Below are positions 12,401 to 17,521 of a stretch of 64,000 bases of DNA, piece by piece. The stretch is from JBAXTE01 sp037130365 (GTDB lineage: Bacteria; Bacteroidota; Bacteroidia; Bacteroidales; WCHB1-69). The position numbers and the translations under genes were made by a program. The notes under the pieces are model-generated. The model searched no databases. It saw only the letters and a program-made list of their open reading frames with translations, and had not been told where the DNA came from. Location of the stretch: contig JBAXTE010000002.1 in the NCBI GenBank assembly GCA_037130365.1, forward strand, positions 62,001 to 126,000. The letters are read 5' to 3'. Each line of letters starts with the position of its first letter. Positions within the stretch are counted from its first letter, which is position 1.

Positions 12401-13140
12401 GAACCTCTATTCTTCCAAATGATAACAAAAATGGTCGTATTAAATTTACTGCTAAAAAAGGCACAACTGCTGGAGATATTGCAATAGATGACATCAACTT
12501 CCTAAAATTGTTACCAGATGTTGGAGTAACAACTATTATTGTTCCTGGAACTTATCCTGCAGATTCAGTAATGGCTCATTCTTTAGTGACTGTTAAAGTT
12601 AGAATTCATAACTTTGGACAACTTCCTATTGATACTATTCCTGTAGCTTACAAAGTTCGTGATAGCGTAGAAGTTCTTGAAACATACATTGGTACAATCA
12701 TTCCTGGTGGAGATTATGAATACACATTCAACCAAAAATATGTTTCCGCTACACAACGTATGCATTATCTTTGTTCATATACTAAACTTGCACTTGATGC
12801 CGATAGCACTAACGATAAAAGCTGTAAAAACGTAACTGTTTTTGCTGATACAAATGTTGGTTTTACCGAATTTGATGCTGCAGAATTTAATCTTGCTCAA
12901 AACATGCCAAACCCAGCTTCTAATCAAGCAATCATTAGCTTTAATGTTCCTCAAGCGGGTAAAGTAATATTTAGAGTAACAGATTTACTTGGACAAGAAA
13001 TGTACACTGAAGTGATTTCTTCGCTAAGTGGTAAACAAAGTATTACACTCAACACCGTTAACTTTGCTCCTGGTATTTATTATTACTGGGTTGATTACAA
13101 AGGAAAACGACTCACGAAGAAAATGACTATCGTAAGATAA
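3427..13140 (+). CDS. Giant T9SS-exported multidomain surface protein
   Basis: The protein has 3237 residues and a signal peptide ending in MTVKAQ. Modules in approximate order: a choice-of-anchor/MAM-like domain (25-213), an Ig/FN3-like domain (215-315), a beta-sandwich region, a right-handed beta-helix rich in NN turns (655-1045), an anchor J-like domain (1180-1347), and CARDB/Ig-like modules recurring near 539, 1081, 1624, 1999, 2371, 2642, 2747 and 3049, several with a CG entry and an NxGT turn. There is a duplicated ~176-residue domain (1808-1983 and 2173-2350), a GEVED-type domain (about 2528-2620, DLNRNGVFD and YGETEDYTV), a second anchor-like domain (2852-3028) and a T9SS type A sorting domain (3154-3237). 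No catalytic motif is evident. It is probably an adhesin or surface scaffold. The reading frame is intact throughout and no partner gene is adjacent. Confidence 0.88.
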   Translation: MKKLATMFFALLCFMTVKAQTTIVNEGFEVIPHSFTSTVVGSVPDWDTTTALKYAGLASLRGKVPATGITSVVTAKFVTLGYSKVYLRFKHICKIAPTDKGGLRYRVGGSSGTWTAIPKAADTVYLTSVPAGEAGFLSTATFNSTSYTAWDQANLTTIPNNTWWKNELFDLSTFIGNRDTAEIQFRIQNGGTAGTNAAYGWLLDNIEIIASVNEIVPPVIVQQPVIYQDTITGTGPWTIRAKVTDASTISTVNLIYSTERNGVPAGPFTVPMTLGANSIYSAEIPSLAYMTRVDYHVYAADQYTNNDQSPAKWFVNKRPPAVLTIASDTLSSGSMPNPFYQYYTQARTQFIVKATELQALGLPAGNVSSIAFYLNSLSPATSTGSMFQNFSIKIANTPITEATAVYATPVFTTVYTAPNLIGNHILGWNTFNFTAPFVWDGTSSIIVETCFNNYNGVTSDYSSNALIRQSVMTFPASTIGSTDTGVPDLCGDAGTTYLSASNNRPAFQLGYTQVTVALDAGIQSIIEPTSTLISTSVSDVKVRIKSGGTTDLTSADINWSLDGVLQAPTFGWTGLLTQDQVSSTITLATGVSFPAGTHIVKVWVSNPNGGIDLYNNNDTTQLSVFSCGGVLAAGSYTVGGTTPDFANLAEVKHKLNTCGISGPVTFNIRPGTYYTSVALSQILGGSATNTVTIKSESNDPTSVIILDTLNTTATFLLDTVSNFRLQSVTLKTTAKAKNRLVWLRGRSVDVQFMNNVFVGIDTNSTSDNYALVYSLKGTADKDSLLVFDGNTFKRGTTGLYLTGSSSTVNYGITIQNNTFQNQAYRGLYLSYNNNYAIINNTITQSPNSTQSFYGMYIYYCKEGKSISSNKILSKKLNYGLYLYYSKGASSSPLLVANNFIASSATVAAGYGMYVYYTDTTNFFYNTVNLNGSAATSNSFYLVSGNILNVRNNNFANNANGYAYYISTMPTTLLSNYNNLYSSGSAIGYYSVSRVDIAAWKAGTLKDTNSVSANPTFTAYDNFHTFEIGLDGKGQAISSVTADIEGQVRSLTTPDIGCDEFDVAPINVGLTLIVQPTTASACGSTGMFIKVRVKSAGTANINFATNNAVLNAVVTGPTPQNYTLTLDTGILVSGATWDVTLTNALDFSVPGIYNIKIWSTMAADTVRLNDTIIGTYNFAKISTFPYDQNFSAVPNPAWTVTQLSGTGNWAILNGGMSYPTLTPQYGTGMLYFNSFSFSSGVKSRAKTPIFDFTGLTHPYLEFWFSQENGSYAGEGVTVKISSDGGATWNNDTMYVARDNASFTTPGWKLCSKHLTSYAGQSCVAIAFDAKSLYGDNMAIDRVVVRNLSNNDLKTNVVYTKGKLPVQYGTPDSVSAIIENVGALTQYNKVVSFDVTGANTQTLNYTIDSIQAFTTKTISVGGLNPTVVGVNTVTVSVPSDDDNINNANAYRLETTNDMFGYADTSAVAIKAIQANGLMLSKFKLNGTRSVRSVRAYINGGTTLNKIVYGVVLNNAGVVLARSINDTILAADTAQWRTFAFTDWYNAILTDSVFYAGIAQIGAGYNPLGAQTETPVRANKFYTAASLNGGTLIPTTTQGRFMIEAEIGPLPAYDAVLQSVVNPMTGCGLGNQAITLNIKNNGTNNITANEVTAWYTVNGGTPVSMPVDLAIASGSAVNFAFTPIDFSATTNNITYTIKAWVNHASDIINGNDTIFSHVVVSKPIPPVPTIITANPTSVEYNTPVSITAENPTGLEGDINWYTTNVSTTSLATNLDFTSGNLHTDTNFFASFTRIDGRGANVLGTGTTSTSYMPYYTLYDYGWSAGIYKRSEIQYIGTIDTVWFEINSGTVGTTASQKMYMATVSDSTFASASIPDISTMTLVFDGTVTQPASGWLPVPLTTPYNYNGNGHLMFYWENREGSWSGNPSISFKSTTMANVAKYGYSDGAFPTGAGTIMTTRTNMKFNGAALGCASPRVDVVVNLNNVPTVELQPMAVTAPTSGCGLHQEHISVTVKNNLDVQAPAGAFIYCQVNGTTIIADTIEVAINAGQTIPFTFSAPYNFSAPTATTPYALKVWTSAVGDTYTVNDTITYSFESKWTATDLTLTDVTIPYGTAHTFTYPDWLRVYPSATSTSPIAFAPNYTTPILYDTVSYWMEAVSAIGTPMSVQIGTGAVSMSYIPFYYNYDYGWTASIYKRSEFQNVGTIDTVWFEINSATAGSFGNQKMYLSVVPDTVFAGVTQPDRNTMTLVYDGNLNVPASGWLAIPLSAPYTYGGTGSLLVYWENRDGSYSGNPTVSFKSTTIANVAKYKYQDVSFPEAIDGTMTASRTNARFTGMNISCPSPLKQITVSVSGVPAQDAGAIRYNGPLGGSYLTATEHISIVVKNFGTAPITGFPVSYKIGNQTPVTETFTGTLASLDTITYVFATNQDLSNIANALTVKAYTSLTGDSYATNDTTLGTIAIPVYCTPVITSPIYDMDLGNVTFAGINNGIAYPLYSNPTAINGYSDFSLSVAPAYLAKGGNYPFFATQINSSTYAYQGTVKVYIDLNRNGVFDAVEEVFSALSTSTTGAGLTYAQLTASGNIIIPASASSGATRMRVVTDEYDVAPACGTYSYGETEDYTVIIYSATDPDAALTNYVAPTVPSSVEGVVQPIKVNLMNVGTTAITAATVTLVHNGTTVATQSWTGSVASMASVVDSITTVTLVAGANNFVAFVNLTGDNFHANDTIRFSLNALPRYDLKPIAVINPIGLSCPNTNEKIVVRITNIGQDTLFLASNNVLVKAQVLLNNAAEYQTTVTTGIIPVNGTLDVNVTSLADFSTGGIYRIRAMVFLVGDGNLANDTLLTDTFTIVTPVAALPAIENFESFTVGIGPFPNQWTSNSTTVAASKYLWSANSGPTTSGAASGPAVDHTVGSATGKYAYVYGGYGLANDASQLISKCYNFAGVPGQSNRVSYWYHMFNPGANAKLYVEYGSGANWVIIDSLVGPQQATQTAAWLQRTSILPNDNKNGRIKFTAKKGTTAGDIAIDDINFLKLLPDVGVTTIIVPGTYPADSVMAHSLVTVKVRIHNFGQLPIDTIPVAYKVRDSVEVLETYIGTIIPGGDYEYTFNQKYVSATQRMHYLCSYTKLALDADSTNDKSCKNVTVFADTNVGFTEFDAAEFNLAQNMPNPASNQAIISFNVPQAGKVIFRVTDLLGQEMYTEVISSLSGKQSITLNTVNFAPGIYYYWVDYKGKRLTKKMTIVR
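8848..9375 (+). repeat. Internal protein-domain duplication, copy 1
   Basis: This encodes about 176 residues (1808-1983) of the giant protein, including YDYGWSAGIYKRSEIQ and GTIDTVWFEINSG. It is closely similar to copy 2 at 9943-10476, and the copies are about 570 bp apart. It appears to be a domain duplication within the gene, not a mobile element. Confidence 0.8.
9943..10476 (+). repeat. Internal protein-domain duplication, copy 2
   Basis: This is the second copy of the duplicated domain (residues about 2173-2350), with YDYGWTASIYKRSEFQ and GTIDTVWFEINSA. Both copies keep the WENR and SFKSTT blocks and end at a Cys-x-x-Pro/Ser turn. Confidence 0.8.
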
Positions 13141-13160
13141 TCTATCTTCAGAATAAATCA

Positions 13161-13189
13161 AAAAGGCAATCCATTGGGTTGCCTTTTTT
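13161..13189 (+). terminator. Intrinsic terminator after the giant gene
   Basis: An 8-bp stem (13165-13172 with 13176-13183, one G-U pair) has a 3-nt loop, is extended by A-T pairs and ends in T6. It starts 20 nt after the stop codon. Confidence 0.8.
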
Positions 13190-13206
13190 GTGTGAAAAAA
13201 ATCCTT

Positions 13207-13240
13207 TTTGGCTCTGATTCGTTAGTTTTTTATATATTTG
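13207..13240 (+). promoter_or_regulatory. Promoter of the sixA-ppk-ppx unit
   Basis: TTTG at 13207-13210 and TATATTTG at 13233-13240 are separated by 22 nt, matching both the -33 and -7 elements of Bacteroidota promoters. The sixA ATG follows 34 nt later. Confidence 0.65.
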
Positions 13241-13274
13241 AATATTATTTCTACTTTTAGAAAATCAAATTAAC

Positions 13275-13757
13275 ATGAAGACTCTCATTCTAATTAGGCA
13301 TGGAGATGCTGAATACAGTTGCCAAAATAGCGATTTTGATAGAGAACTCTCTAGTAATGGAAAAACTCAAATTGTAAAAGTAGCCGATATCCTCGGTAGT
13401 CTGAATATTAGACCTCAAATTATTATCGCTAGCCCCGCTTCTAGAACCGAAGAAACAACGATTATTTTATGCAATAAGCTGTCTATAAATATTAAAGATG
13501 TCGAATACGAATCAAATTTTTATTACAAAGGATATGATGCTTATATCGACAAAATTATTGGGACGAATGATTCGGTCGATTCGCTTTTGATAGTTGGACA
13601 TAATCCAGCAATATCTGAGCTTGCATCATCTTTTTCAAGTAATTCAATATTTGAAATGACAACTGGAGCAATTGTAATTTTTTCATTTGATATTTTGAGT
13701 TGGAGCTCCATTTATTCTTGTGAAAAGATGGAAATTTTCTCCTCGATGGATAATTGA
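13275..13757 (+). CDS. sixA: SixA-type histidine phosphatase
   Basis: The 160-residue protein belongs to the histidine phosphatase (phosphoglycerate mutase-like) superfamily. It has the catalytic LIRHGDAEY motif at the N terminus, with His as the phospho-acceptor, the ASPASRTEET segment and the second catalytic histidine in LLIVGHNPAISELA. Size and motifs fit the SixA group, which removes phosphate from phosphohistidine on signalling proteins, though the substrate here is not shown. It leads a probable operon with ppk1 (48 nt downstream) and ppx, under the promoter at 13207-13240. A link between phosphohistidine turnover and polyphosphate metabolism is suggested only by this order. Confidence 0.85.
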   Translation: MKTLILIRHGDAEYSCQNSDFDRELSSNGKTQIVKVADILGSLNIRPQIIIASPASRTEETTIILCNKLSINIKDVEYESNFYYKGYDAYIDKIIGTNDSVDSLLIVGHNPAISELASSFSSNSIFEMTTGAIVIFSFDILSWSSIYSCEKMEIFSSMDN

Positions 13758-13805
13758 TATACGGGTTATAAATCCGAACTGATTAATTTGTGTAGATAAA
13801 ACTGA

Positions 13806-15899
13806 ATGAAAATGAAAAAAAATGACTCAGAAATTGGAGATAATGCTGTAATACTCAATAGAGAGTTAAGTTGGTTGCAATTTAATCATCGGGTTTTACA
13901 AGAAGCTGAGGATGTGAGAAATCCATTAATTGAACGAATGAGATTTTTAGGAATCTATTCAAATAATTTGGACGAATTTTTCCGCATTCGTGTTGCCACC
14001 ATTCGCCGATTAATTTCTCTTCAACAAAGTAAATCAGATTATTTAGATTTTAATCCATCTCAAACGATAGAAGAAATAACTTCTACAGAAATGATTTATC
14101 AGAAGAGATTTGTTTCAATTTTTAATCAATTACTTTTTGAATTACAAAATGAACACGTTTTTGTAGTTGACGAACATCAATTATCTCCATCACAAGGGCT
14201 TTTTGTAAAACAATATTTTAGGACCAAAATTCGCCCTCTATTATTTCCAATTATTTTGAAAAAATTCCAAGATCCTGATTCTTTGAATGACACCTCAATT
14301 TATCTGGCTATAAAAATGTCACTTCAAGCAAGTCCTCAATCAGAAGGTTTTGCAATTTTGGAAGTCCCTTCCGATCAACTTTCTCGTTTTATTAGATTGC
14401 CATCTGAAGGAGAAAATCAATATGTAATTCTATTAGACGATGCAATAAGATATTGCCTCGATGAGCTTTTTTCAATTTTTAACTTTGATAAATACGAAGC
14501 CTATACCATTAAAATTACCCGCGATGCGGAGTTGGATTTAGATAACGATGTGCTTAAAAGTTATATCGAACGCATAAGCGAAAGTTTAAAACTCAGGACG
14601 AAAGGCTCTCCTGTTAGAGTGGTTTACGATAGAACGATTCCAAATTCTTTGCTAAAAAAAATTACAACTTTACTTAATGTTAAAAGCAAAGAAGCGCTTA
14701 TGCCAGGAGGAAGGTATCATAATTTTAAAGATTTTATGGATTTTCCTACCTTTGATAAAGCACATTTGATATATGACCCCATGCTTCCTATCGTTCATCC
14801 TGATTTAAATGGAAAAAAAAGCATTCTGGATGTCGTAGCAAAAAAAGATGTGATGATTCATTTTCCATATCATACTTTTCAACATATTATTGATATGCTT
14901 CGCGAAGCTTCTATCGATCCTAAAGTGAAATCGATTAAAATGACGATTTATCGCGCTGGTCATTTTTCAAATGTGATAAACGCCTTAATTAATGCCTCTA
15001 GAAATGGAATTAATGTTACCGTATATTTAGAATTACAGGCTCGATTTAGTGAAGAACAAAATATATTTTGGACAAAAAAACTTCAAGATGCAGGCGTTAA
15101 AATTCTTCACGGAATACCTGGATTTAAAGTTCACGCTAAATTAATATTAATTGAACGAATTGAAAACAGAAAAATAAAATTATATAGCAATATCGGAACA
15201 GGAAATTTTAATGAATTTACTTCCTCTGTATTCTCTGATGTTAGCTTACTTACCTCAAATCCTAGTATTACTTCTGAAGTTGATTTAGTTTTTAATCTTT
15301 TTAAATCTTATTATAAACCCACAAAATTTAAAACACTCAAAGTAGCTCCGTTTTCAATGAGAAAATTTGTCATAAAAATGATAGATAGAGAAATTGAAAA
15401 TTCAAAACAGGGTAAAGAAGCTTGGGCGATTATTAAACTGAATAACTTAGTAGATAATACTGTTGTTAGAAAGTTATACGATGCCAGCAACCACGGAGTG
15501 AAAATTACGCTTATTGTTAGAGGAATTTGTGTTCTTGTTCCTGGAATAAGTGGATTAAGTGAAAATATTCATGCTTTTTCAATTGTAGACCGATATCTAG
15601 AACACTCACGAATTTATTGTTTCGGCAATAATGGAAATAAAGAAATTTATATTTCATCTTCAGATTGGATGATTAGAAACTTTGATAATAGGTTTGAAGT
15701 CGCTTGTCCAATTTTTGATAAAATAATCAAAGAAGATATTTATAATATACTGTTAATCAATATTAAAGATAACCAAAAGTCTAGAATATTTTCTAATGAG
15801 TATATTAATACATACAAAAGTTGTAAGCACGAAGAGCCTTTTAGAGCTCAAAATGCGGTCTATAAATATTTAAAATCAAAAACTCCCAAAGCGAAATAA
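13806..15899 (+). CDS. ppk1: Polyphosphate kinase 1
   Basis: The 697-residue enzyme reversibly polymerises the gamma-phosphate of ATP into polyphosphate. The N-terminal domain begins LNRELSWLQFNHRVLQEA, typical of PPK1, followed by the head domain and two phospholipase D-like C-terminal domains. The phosphorylated histidine is H443 in GFKVHAK, and the second conserved histidine is H600 in EHSRIY. The NIGTGNFNE and SSDWMIRNFDNR blocks are also intact. Length is normal for PPK1. ATG 13806 is used, though the codon for M3 is also possible. The stop is 1 nt before the ppx ATG, so the two opposing activities are translationally close. Confidence 0.96.
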   Translation: MKMKKNDSEIGDNAVILNRELSWLQFNHRVLQEAEDVRNPLIERMRFLGIYSNNLDEFFRIRVATIRRLISLQQSKSDYLDFNPSQTIEEITSTEMIYQKRFVSIFNQLLFELQNEHVFVVDEHQLSPSQGLFVKQYFRTKIRPLLFPIILKKFQDPDSLNDTSIYLAIKMSLQASPQSEGFAILEVPSDQLSRFIRLPSEGENQYVILLDDAIRYCLDELFSIFNFDKYEAYTIKITRDAELDLDNDVLKSYIERISESLKLRTKGSPVRVVYDRTIPNSLLKKITTLLNVKSKEALMPGGRYHNFKDFMDFPTFDKAHLIYDPMLPIVHPDLNGKKSILDVVAKKDVMIHFPYHTFQHIIDMLREASIDPKVKSIKMTIYRAGHFSNVINALINASRNGINVTVYLELQARFSEEQNIFWTKKLQDAGVKILHGIPGFKVHAKLILIERIENRKIKLYSNIGTGNFNEFTSSVFSDVSLLTSNPSITSEVDLVFNLFKSYYKPTKFKTLKVAPFSMRKFVIKMIDREIENSKQGKEAWAIIKLNNLVDNTVVRKLYDASNHGVKITLIVRGICVLVPGISGLSENIHAFSIVDRYLEHSRIYCFGNNGNKEIYISSSDWMIRNFDNRFEVACPIFDKIIKEDIYNILLINIKDNQKSRIFSNEYINTYKSCKHEEPFRAQNAVYKYLKSKTPKAK

Positions 15900-15900
15900 T

Positions 15901-16788
15901 ATGATATATGCAGCAATTGATATTGGTTCAAACGCAGGGAGATTATTATTCTCAAACGTTACTGAAATTAACGGAGTTCCTAAAGCGGAAAAAGCATCGC
16001 TCATCCGAATTCCTCTCCGTTTGGGTTTCGACGTATTTGCAAATGGATTTATATCTGATGAAAAAATTGAAGACTTAATTAATACACTTAAAGCATTTAA
16101 ACTGCTGATAGATGTTTATAAACCAATTGCTTACAAAGCTTGTGCAACTTCCGCAATGCGTGATGCAAGCAATAGAATTGAGATTATCAAACGTATAAAG
16201 GATGAAGTAGAAATTGATTTAGAAGTAATTGATGGTCTTGAAGAAGCGAGATATATTACCGCAAACAATGATGCTTTTTTAAATGCACATATTCCATATA
16301 TGATGTTTGTAGACGTGGGCGGTGGAAGCACCGAAATATCATTGCTTCACCATCGAAATTTAATCGATTCCGAATCGTTTAATATTGGAACAATTCGATT
16401 ATTAAATAAGAGTGTCTCTAACACAGAATGGGATCGAATGAATTATTGGCTTCAACAATATAAACCAATTTATTCCAAATTATATCTCGTAGGTTCTGGT
16501 GGTAATATCAATAAAATTAAAAAACTTTATGGCTCACAGACAGATGAATTTGTGTCATTTGAACGAATAAAACATGCGTATAAAGATTTGCTAAAAATAT
16601 CTGTTGAGCAACGTATTACAACATTAAATTTACGTCCCGATCGGGCAGATGTAATTGTTCCAGCTGCTGAAATATTTTTGAACATTCATAAAGTACTGAA
16701 AATAGATAAAATATTTATACCCCGAATCGGTCTTGCTGATGGTATTATTTATGAATTACACCATCATTATGGAGAAGATCCAAAATAA
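15901..16788 (+). CDS. ppx: Exopolyphosphatase / Ppx-GppA family phosphatase (short form)
   Basis: The 295-residue protein has the actin-like ATPase fold of the Ppx/GppA family: an N-terminal phosphate loop (AAIDIGSNAGRLLF), a second phosphate loop (DVGGGSTEISLL) and a GSGGNINK motif. These enzymes release phosphate from polyphosphate or convert pppGpp to ppGpp. It is much shorter than E. coli Ppx (about 510 residues) and lacks the C-terminal HD-like domain. Such short forms are common outside the gamma-proteobacteria. It starts 1 nt after the ppk1 stop, which strongly favours a polyphosphate role. No terminator was recognised directly after it. Confidence 0.9.
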   Translation: MIYAAIDIGSNAGRLLFSNVTEINGVPKAEKASLIRIPLRLGFDVFANGFISDEKIEDLINTLKAFKLLIDVYKPIAYKACATSAMRDASNRIEIIKRIKDEVEIDLEVIDGLEEARYITANNDAFLNAHIPYMMFVDVGGGSTEISLLHHRNLIDSESFNIGTIRLLNKSVSNTEWDRMNYWLQQYKPIYSKLYLVGSGGNINKIKKLYGSQTDEFVSFERIKHAYKDLLKISVEQRITTLNLRPDRADVIVPAAEIFLNIHKVLKIDKIFIPRIGLADGIIYELHHHYGEDPK

Positions 16789-16926
16789 TTGTTTTTTGCA
16801 TTTTCTTTATTGGAAATCAAGCTGTCCGAAATAAATTAATAAAGTTGTTGTATAATGCATATAAACTGCAAATTACAAGATATAACTCTGTTAAGGGCTT
16901 GGTTTATGAAATTGAAATTTAGACAT

Positions 16927-16996
16927 GATTTTCAATACTTTTGCCCCAAATCCCCTCCCGCTGTTGCGGGATAAATTTCGGGGAGCATTGAAAATC
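16927..16996. repeat. Nested inverted repeat
   Basis: Outer arms GATTTTCAAT (16927-16936) and ATTGAAAATC (16987-16996) are perfect complements. Inside, CCCC (16952-16955) can pair with GGGG (16980-16983), and CCCGC (16957-16961) with GCGGG (16966-16970). The result is a three-tier stem-loop on either strand. Confidence 0.75.
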
Positions 16997-17010
16997 AATT
17001 GATTATTATT

Positions 17011-17065
17011 AAATTTTCAATATTTCCCCTCTAGGGGATAAAGGGGCTGAAAATATTGAAAATTT
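17011..17065. repeat. Long palindrome with 15-bp perfect arms
   Basis: Arms at 17011-17025 and 17051-17065 are perfect 15-nt complements. The centre carries CCCC-TCTA-GGGG and a second GGGG, so alternative inner pairings are possible. It shares the TTTTCAAT/ATTGAAAA motif with the neighbouring repeat 16927-16996. Confidence 0.8.
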
Positions 17066-17348
17066 ATCGGACAATAGTGATAGGAAATATTAAGTCTTTT
17101 TCTTGAATCATTTTTATCCGAATAGCCTCCCATTGCAGTATTAACCAAGCATAATCCACATTATTTTTAATTTTTCGCAGCAGTAAATAATACCAAATCT
17201 TAGTATAAAATAACCCAAAGATATTTTATTTTTTTAGATTGATTTAATGCCGCTCGTAGATATAAATAGTACGCTGAGCGTAAGAGAAGTGGACTATATT
17301 ATAACTAGAAGCGGTATAATACTCGAAATAGCGCTGCATGCGCCTAAT

Positions 17349-17381
17349 ATTTTAACCCCGCGTTTTGCGCGGGGTTAAAAT
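17349..17381. repeat. Perfect 14-bp GC-rich hairpin
   Basis: Arms 17349-17362 and 17368-17381 are perfect complements (AACCCCGCG core) around TTTTG. It lies 140 bp downstream of the pullulanase stop. It has no T-run adequate for a classical terminator on the plus strand, but could end transcription from either side. Confidence 0.75.
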
Positions 17382-17521
17382 GCATAAAAAGAATGATTTT
17401 GGCGGAAAAATTGTAACGAAGCAAAACGATTTTTATGACAAAAAATTAATTAGTGTTAAATACAAAAAGTCGTTGAATAATTCACTGTTTTAATCATAGT
17501 AATTGTGCTTTGACTCCAAAA

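Larger units (their letters stand above)
16789..17521. other. Gene-free region with strong palindromes
   Basis: About 730 bp lie between ppx and the pullulanase gene (both ends are 3' ends), with no supported coding frame. It holds three large inverted repeats (16927-16996, 17011-17065, 17349-17381), listed separately. The rest is AT-rich and shows nothing recognisable. Confidence 0.7.

Noticed and set aside
15901..16788. Truncated (broken) ppx
   Set aside because: Although short, it has both phosphate loops and a normal stop, and single-domain Ppx/GppA proteins of about 300 residues are common.
16789..17521. tRNA or rRNA gene in the gene-free region
   Set aside because: No cloverleaf, T-loop (GGTTCGA-type) or rRNA-like sequence was found; the stems are simple palindromes. 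The same holds for the other intergenic regions.
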